This document shows, piece by piece, positions 34,348-39,572 of a stretch of 39,572 nucleotides of DNA. Numbering within the stretch: the first letter of the stretch is position 1; every line of letters begins with the position of its first letter. This DNA comes from a virus. Made by a program: the position numbers and the translations under genes. The notes under the pieces were generated by a model, which ran no database searches, had not been told where the DNA came from, and worked only from the letters and a program-made list of their open reading frames with translations. The DNA lies in the IMG/VR virus record IMGVR_UViG_3300038585_000120, positions 1 through 39,572 of that record; one strand, given 5' to 3'.

Positions 34348-36174
34348 ATGGCAATCTCGGTCAAACTTTTAAGAACAGGCTCGGCAGCATCTTCCAACAC
34401 CTTCGTAGTAACAGCAGGGAGCGGGGACACAGGAAAGCTTCAGATACAGTTCAATAGCTCGGACATCTACAACAACCTATCGGGCAGTACAGCAGACATT
34501 TCAAGTGGAGCATCGAACTCTACTATTACAATCCCACTAAACTCTAGTAATGAAATTCCTTCAGGAGTTTACTATTTTAACTTTGTGGCGGATGTAGGGA
34601 GTTCAGATACCTCTACCATCAACTTCCAAGTTCCTAGCAGAACACCCGACGTAGATTCAACATCAGACGTATACGCCCCAAGTTTTAGAGTAGATGACGA
34701 GACAGGGTACACCGTAAGCAATGGGACAGTAAGCGCAGCTACACGCTCCCTTACTTTAGAATACCCCGCAGGAAGTAACCAAGCGAATCTAAGCGCAAGC
34801 GCATCAGACACCACCACAGCATTATACGTATCAACAGCGAATGTATGGACAGGTTCTATGCAGACTACACTAGCCTATGATGTAACATACACGATAGCAG
34901 CTACTACAGGGTACGACACATTCACCTATCAGGAATCAGGGAACGGGTACAACACCTTAGATATAAACCCAGAGAACGACCTATGTGACGTTTACGATGG
35001 GATGGAGAACCTTAGACTCCAAGTTAACAACGCAGACAGTAAGAAGAGAAACGACTACGCGGAACTCATCCGAAGGTACTCTTACTCTATGTCTTTAGCG
35101 GGGCAATTCCGAGAAGCTGTTAACTGCGGCAAGACATCGCAACTCAACTCAATCTTAGAAGACCTTAAATCGAGCAACGCACTCAACACAGAGGGAACGT
35201 CCTCTACAGCGAGTTCACTAGAGTCTCGCAAAGTATACGGAATAGGAGGAACAGAAGAGACTACTCAAGACATTGTAGGAGAGATGTTCGAGGATGCTAC
35301 CAACTTTGGCATCAACGCAACATACGATGACAGTGGCACAGGAACAGTAATCCTAGAAGGGAGAGCGAACTTCATGCGAGTGTATAACGATACAGGCTCA
35401 ACCCTAAGTAAAGGGAAGGCTGTTTATATTACGGGGTATGACAGTGCTACAGGACTCAACGAAGTAAGCCTAGCGTCCAACGCATCAGCAGCTTCAGCAG
35501 AGGCGATAGGGCTTATCTACGCTGACATTGCATCAGCAGCTTCAGGACGTTGCCTTATCAACGGGTGGTTCGAGAGCGTAGACACATCTTCTTTCTCAGT
35601 AGGAGATATGCTATTCTTAAGTACGTCAGGAGACTTAACCGCTACAGAACCAGCAGCAACATCTTACAGTCAGTATGTAGCTACTGTAGGAGAAGCTAGT
35701 ACTACAGGGCAAATGTTTGTCTCCCCGCAGAAATCAATCAACTTCAACGAAGCGATTAGTGCAGCTACGGTAATTACAGACATTGAGAACGACAACGTAA
35801 AGGTCAACACAGCGGTAGCGGATTTAACGGGGTTAAACACCACGCCTGTTCAGATAATTGCAGGGGCGTCAGGCAGAATGATTCAGATACATAGCGCAGC
35901 GATTGTATTCACATCTACGCCAAGCCCCACACCATCAGGAACTATAGACTTTAAGTTGTTATACGAGACATCTGCTACATATACAGCAGGTAAGATATAT
36001 ATGACAGCCACGTTCCCCACATCAGCAGTAAGCGGAGACGCTATGAACTTCGTAGCACAAGGGGATATAGAGTATCAAACAGGAGATAGTCTATACCTAG
36101 CTACCGATGCAGACGAAGGGACTTGGGATAACGCCGCTAAGGTGATTATCTTCTATTCATTATTTACACCGTAA
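34348..36174 (+). CDS. Fibre or decoration-type structural protein, 608 aa
   Basis: Ser/Thr/Ala/Asp-rich beta protein without cysteine-rich or enzymatic motifs. The N-terminal part (about 1-110) has the strand pattern of baseplate-upper/BppU-like domains (KLQIQFNSSDIYNNLSGSTA; PSGVYYFNFVADVGSSDTST). The centre (about 345-455) reads FMRVYNDTGSTLSKGKAVYI ... GLIYADIASAASGRC ... SFSVGDMLFLSTSGDL, a beta domain seen in phage fibres and capsid decoration proteins ('N.tG..l.kG..VY...G'). The C-terminal sandwich ends AAKVIIFYSLFTP. Probably a virion surface protein. Confidence 0.65.
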   Translation: MAISVKLLRTGSAASSNTFVVTAGSGDTGKLQIQFNSSDIYNNLSGSTADISSGASNSTITIPLNSSNEIPSGVYYFNFVADVGSSDTSTINFQVPSRTPDVDSTSDVYAPSFRVDDETGYTVSNGTVSAATRSLTLEYPAGSNQANLSASASDTTTALYVSTANVWTGSMQTTLAYDVTYTIAATTGYDTFTYQESGNGYNTLDINPENDLCDVYDGMENLRLQVNNADSKKRNDYAELIRRYSYSMSLAGQFREAVNCGKTSQLNSILEDLKSSNALNTEGTSSTASSLESRKVYGIGGTEETTQDIVGEMFEDATNFGINATYDDSGTGTVILEGRANFMRVYNDTGSTLSKGKAVYITGYDSATGLNEVSLASNASAASAEAIGLIYADIASAASGRCLINGWFESVDTSSFSVGDMLFLSTSGDLTATEPAATSYSQYVATVGEASTTGQMFVSPQKSINFNEAISAATVITDIENDNVKVNTAVADLTGLNTTPVQIIAGASGRMIQIHSAAIVFTSTPSPTPSGTIDFKLLYETSATYTAGKIYMTATFPTSAVSGDAMNFVAQGDIEYQTGDSLYLATDADEGTWDNAAKVIIFYSLFTP

Positions 36175-36175
36175 T

Positions 36176-36874
36176 ATGTTAATAGATAAAGTGTATAGCG
36201 CAGTTAGCCTTTTGGTTAACAAAGATCAAGTAAGCGGGTACTTACCACCCGATGAGTTCAACAAGTACGCTGAACTAGCTCAGAGAGAGCACATCGAGGA
36301 TAACTACAACCCACCTAATAAACTAGGGTATGAAGCCACTTTTGAGAACTCAGATGACCTGTCAGACCTCAAGACAGCAACTTCTGTCCTAGTATCATCA
36401 GGAAGGGCTACTATCCCATCAGACTATTTACACTACAGCTCTTGTTACGCTAACACAGTATTTAACGGGAAAGGGTACACCACGCCAATAGAACTTGTAA
36501 GGGACGATGAATGGCCTGAGAGACTAGCTTCTCAGATAAACACCCCTGACCAATTCTTCCCCATAATGAAACAGATGAGTACATATTTTGAAGTGTACCC
36601 AAGCGATTCTACATCTAATATAAACCTCACCTACTTGAAACTACCACTAGAGCCTTGGTGGAATTATACTCTTAGCGGGTCAACACCAGTATTTGCCGAG
36701 ACAGGAGGTTCGACAACGAATCCTAATGCTGGCGTAACCGCAGGAGACTCTACCGACTTCACAGTAGGAGACGGGGCGTTTAATTCGTTAGTATGGAGGA
36801 TTTGTTCGTACTTCGGAGTAGAGACACAACAATTAGAAACCTATCAAATATCAAAAGGAGAAATAGATGGCTAA
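36176..36874 (+). CDS. Neck/tail structural protein candidate, 232 aa
   Basis: MLIDKVYSAVSLLVNKDQVS; EFNKYAELAQREHIEDNYNP; beta-rich middle (INLTYLKLPLEPWWNYTLSG); last helix with RICSYFGVETQQLETYQISK. Similar small proteins follow capsid genes in Bacteroidota podoviruses (recalled). It begins one base after the previous stop and overlaps the next gene by eight bases. Exact role unknown. Confidence 0.55.
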   Translation: MLIDKVYSAVSLLVNKDQVSGYLPPDEFNKYAELAQREHIEDNYNPPNKLGYEATFENSDDLSDLKTATSVLVSSGRATIPSDYLHYSSCYANTVFNGKGYTTPIELVRDDEWPERLASQINTPDQFFPIMKQMSTYFEVYPSDSTSNINLTYLKLPLEPWWNYTLSGSTPVFAETGGSTTNPNAGVTAGDSTDFTVGDGAFNSLVWRICSYFGVETQQLETYQISKGEIDG

Positions 36875-37487
36875 TTTGATGTTCAGGTTAGGAGAGCAAG
36901 TGCAACGCGCAGTCGGGCAAAAGGCTGTGAATAGCAAGATTTCTAGGCAAGAGGCTATGCTACTTGCGGGACAAGCTTGTAACAAAGTTCTACGCGATCT
37001 CATTTGGAGAAATAAGACCGAAGGCATAGAGACCGTTCCTTACGCTTGCTTCAAGGAGTATACGTTAGGGGTGGAGTACGACTCTCTGAAAGACTCTTGG
37101 TACGCAGCACTTCCAATCAGAACACTAGAATCTCTTTATAACAACAGAGGAATTTACCATGTAGCCCCCGCAGATAATCCTAATGAGATGATGATACCCC
37201 TAGACAGAGGGTTTCTATTCATGTTTAAGGACTTAGATTCATTCGGACTAGAGGATAACTTAGGCTACATCCCAGAGAGAGATAGAATTTATTTACACGG
37301 AGCGACATTTGACGCAGAGTACGAGGTATTTATACGAGTTGTACCTGATGCAACAAGCCTTGCACCCGATGACGCAATTCCCGCCCCACCAGAATTAGAA
37401 TACGACATTATACAAACAGCAGTACAGATTGCACTCCCGTCAGTTCAGATGCCGCAAGACGTACAGAACAATAACCTTGGCAACTAA
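36867..37487 (+). CDS. Neck/connector protein candidate, 206 aa
   Basis: An N-terminal helix bundle (LGEQVQRAVGQKAVNSKISR; QEAMLLAGQACNKVLRDLIW) is followed by beta segments (YAALPIRTLESLYNNRGIYH; RIYLHGATFDAEYEVFIRVV). The helix-plus-beta layout suits a head-tail adaptor or ring protein. Coupled on both sides (ATG shared at 37487). Confidence 0.55.
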   Translation: MANLMFRLGEQVQRAVGQKAVNSKISRQEAMLLAGQACNKVLRDLIWRNKTEGIETVPYACFKEYTLGVEYDSLKDSWYAALPIRTLESLYNNRGIYHVAPADNPNEMMIPLDRGFLFMFKDLDSFGLEDNLGYIPERDRIYLHGATFDAEYEVFIRVVPDATSLAPDDAIPAPPELEYDIIQTAVQIALPSVQMPQDVQNNNLGN

Positions 37488-38242
37488 TGGTTTCATATAC
37501 GTTAGATAGCATAGTAAAAGAGTACCTAGTAATGAGAGGCATGGACTCTCCACATGAGTACCCCCGAGCATTACAAGCGGCTGTTAGTACGCACAAAGAT
37601 ATGCAGTATGACGTTTCGGGGGTTCCTAGAGTATACACAGGAACCGTAGAGGCGGGGAATAAGATGACCCTACCTTCAGATTTAATCAGAGTGTCAAGGC
37701 TAGGATTCATGGATAGCGAAGGAAAGTTCATAGAGATATATGTAGACAATAACTTAGTAATCAACCCCAACGCTACGTATGACGCTGTAAACGACACAGA
37801 AGCAGTACAAGTAAACGACATCAAAGTACCAATAGGGTACTCTCAATCAGACGCTACCTCAATGTTCCGTAACGGACAGATTATAGGGAGACAGTATGGT
37901 AATCAAGGTGGGGGTATTTACAAGTACAGAATGGATTGGGATAGAGGTATCGCAGAGTTCAGTTCTAACGTAACAGGACAAGTCATTATAGAGTACTTAG
38001 GCGACCCACAAAAAATAGACGGTAAGTTCTCCGTACACCCTTTCTTAAAAGACCCTATCCTAAAAGGCATCCACTACCGTATGATGCTATTCAAGAGGTC
38101 TTACTCTACAACAGAGAAGAAGATGGCAGAGAGCGATTACCTTAATGCGAAGCATCACGCGAGGATACGTTTTGTTTCCCAAAGCGTCGGAAATCTGTAT
38201 AACGCTGAGAGAAAGACTTTCTCACAAGCCCCAAAATACTAG
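37487..38242 (+). CDS. Ring/tail-tube-type structural protein, 251 aa
   Basis: MVSYTLDSIVKEYLVMRGMD; beta-strand middle with KMTLPSDLIRVSRLGFMDSE; C-terminal helix HPFLKDPILKGIHYRMMLFK and MAESDYLNAKHHARIRF. This combination recalls the ring/connector proteins of crAss-like phages that precede the tail hub gene. Function inferred from position and pattern. Confidence 0.6.
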   Translation: MVSYTLDSIVKEYLVMRGMDSPHEYPRALQAAVSTHKDMQYDVSGVPRVYTGTVEAGNKMTLPSDLIRVSRLGFMDSEGKFIEIYVDNNLVINPNATYDAVNDTEAVQVNDIKVPIGYSQSDATSMFRNGQIIGRQYGNQGGGIYKYRMDWDRGIAEFSSNVTGQVIIEYLGDPQKIDGKFSVHPFLKDPILKGIHYRMMLFKRSYSTTEKKMAESDYLNAKHHARIRFVSQSVGNLYNAERKTFSQAPKY

Positions 38243-38246
38243 ATAA

Positions 38247-39572
38247 GTGATAGAGAAAAGGAATTTTACAGGCGGAATGAACACTGACCTAGATGAGAGC
38301 ATGTTAGCTCCCAATCAGTATCGCTATGCCTTAAATATTCGAAATGGTAACAGCGAACAAGGAGCAGAGGGAACCATCACCAACGCCGAAGGAAATCAAG
38401 AAGTCTCCATAACACTCCCATCAGGAGGCAACAGAGTCATCATGGCTAAGGATGATGAGGCGAATGACCGAGTACTCTACATGGTCTACAACTCTGAAGG
38501 TAACAACCGATTCCTAGCCTACGACTACAAGAACAGCGTAATCAATACAATCGTATCTGACTCAGGAAACACTCTAGGGCTAGACCCTAACTTCCTCATT
38601 ACAAGCTGTGACGTTATACGAGACGACGTTACTACTTACGCTACGTTCTGTGACAACTTCTCAGAGCCTAAGAACATTGATATTGAAGCGGGGATTAGAA
38701 CGTGGGACACTAACCAAGATGGCTCCGACTATATCTATCGCAAATTTCTAGGGGACTTCGATACTGTATCTCCTACAAGCGCGAATAAAGACGAGGTATA
38801 CTCCCGCGACATAAATATAACAGATACGGCAGGGACTACGCAGACCATGACGATATACTACCGTTGTACGTCAGCTACAGCTAACGACCCCACTAGCGGA
38901 ACATCATCTTACACACCGAATGCTAATTGGGAAATATGCCCAGCGGGGTACATCTATGGAACTCTTACAGCAGCTAGTTTCACTAATATCGTAACCCCAC
39001 ACCTTAGCCAACCTAACGCCGAATACACTACTAGCACGAACAACTACAACTATCTGTACGGTAGCCTATATCAGTTCAAGGTAAGATATGTAAAGGCAGA
39101 TGGAAGACGAAGCGCATGGTCTCCTATCACCAAGTTCATTGACCCACAATACCCCGCAGACAGCTACTTGGAGAGAAGCACGTATATCAATACGAACAAC
39201 TTCAATAACCAAATCTCCATCTACGCAGATGTTCCAGACACTTCTACGTACAAGCAAGTAGAGTTTGCTATAAGGAGAGCGATGAATGACAAGTCTCCCG
39301 AAGATTGGCAGTTAGCGGGGCGCATCAACATCCCAGAAGAACTAGAGAAAAGAGTCTACACAGACACCCTTCAAGTTAGATTTGACTATGATGGGTCTAC
39401 TGTACCTATGCCCCTCGACCAAAATGACGCCCAACAATTAATGTCTTGGGTTCCAAAGGCAGCAAGAGCACAAGCTATTACTAGTAAGAACAGAGTAGTG
39501 TACGCCAACTTCGTAGAGGGCAATCCTATCACCTTAGATGGGCAGTATGATATTAACCAAAACCCGCCACAA
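38247..39572 (+). CDS. Tail-hub/stabilisation-type protein, partial (442 codons to the window edge)
   Basis: Starts with GTG at 38247, four bases after the previous stop. The opening reads VIEKRNFTGGMNTDLDESML and continues APNQYRYALNIRNGN, a pattern I recall from the large stabilisation or tail-hub proteins of crAss-like and other Bacteroidota podoviruses ('..F.GG.N.D.de.ll.pn.yR.AlN'). Beta-propeller-like repeats follow, e.g. DRVLYMVYNSEGNNRFLAYD and QFKVRYVKADGRRSAWSPIT. It runs off the right edge. No ATG start is compatible with the conserved N-terminus. Confidence 0.75.
   Translation, partial: MIEKRNFTGGMNTDLDESMLAPNQYRYALNIRNGNSEQGAEGTITNAEGNQEVSITLPSGGNRVIMAKDDEANDRVLYMVYNSEGNNRFLAYDYKNSVINTIVSDSGNTLGLDPNFLITSCDVIRDDVTTYATFCDNFSEPKNIDIEAGIRTWDTNQDGSDYIYRKFLGDFDTVSPTSANKDEVYSRDINITDTAGTTQTMTIYYRCTSATANDPTSGTSSYTPNANWEICPAGYIYGTLTAASFTNIVTPHLSQPNAEYTTSTNNYNYLYGSLYQFKVRYVKADGRRSAWSPITKFIDPQYPADSYLERSTYINTNNFNNQISIYADVPDTSTYKQVEFAIRRAMNDKSPEDWQLAGRINIPEELEKRVYTDTLQVRFDYDGSTVPMPLDQNDAQQLMSWVPKAARAQAITSKNRVVYANFVEGNPITLDGQYDINQNPPQ

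Noticed and set aside
34348-36174. Diversity-generating retroelement target in the fibre-type gene
   Set aside because: No reverse transcriptase gene, no template/variable repeat pair and no C-type lectin-like C-terminus are visible in the window.

Overview
The window is a piece of a tailed-phage genome that infects a Bacteroidota host, probably a flavobacterium-like one. The virion genes (portal, scaffold-like protein, major capsid protein, TerL, connector/ring-type proteins, a large tail-hub/stabilisation-type protein) and the lack of a tape-measure or contractile-tail gene in view suggest a podovirus distantly similar to crAss-like or Cellulophaga podoviruses. The family assignment is inference; gene order differs from classical crAss phages because TerL lies about 12 kb after the portal. 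Host evidence is seen directly: many intergenic regions carry the Bacteroidota promoter pattern TTTG or TTG, 19-21 bases, TAnnTTTG (or TAnnTTCG), Shine-Dalgarno sequences are mostly absent, and two small lipoproteins have Bacteroidota-style signals.

Layout. 1-6.9 kb: leftward early genes ending in a primase-helicase that runs off the window. The first 38 bases are a laboratory amplification chimera. 6.9-9.4 kb: a mostly non-coding control region with divergent promoters, long leaders and several hairpins. 9.4-15 kb: leftward small-gene operons (nuclease, two lipoproteins, GIY-YIG nuclease, replication-initiator-like HTH protein), mostly translationally coupled by ATGA overlaps, with a short rightward cluster at 9.9-10.6 kb. 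15.03-15.51 kb: an apparent free-standing structured RNA of about 480 nt on the minus strand, with its own promoter and terminator. 15.6-18.3 kb: a scar zone with a truncated IS1595-type transposase and an N-terminally truncated TnpB. 18.35-39.6 kb: rightward late genes, broken by an antisense XRE regulator (20.7 kb) and a leftward five-gene cassette (25.5-28.6 kb) with two glycosyltransferases and a tandem GroES-like protein. TerL carries a LAGLIDADG intein inside its Walker A motif.

Working together: the left half holds DNA replication and host-interaction genes under leader-controlled leftward promoters. The right half builds capsid, packaging motor and neck/tail under separate rightward promoters and terminators. 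The most unusual content is RNA: the 480-nt RNA, a pseudoknot-capable leader before the replication initiator, a pair of three-way-junction-like elements, and a nearly identical duplicated intergenic hairpin element.
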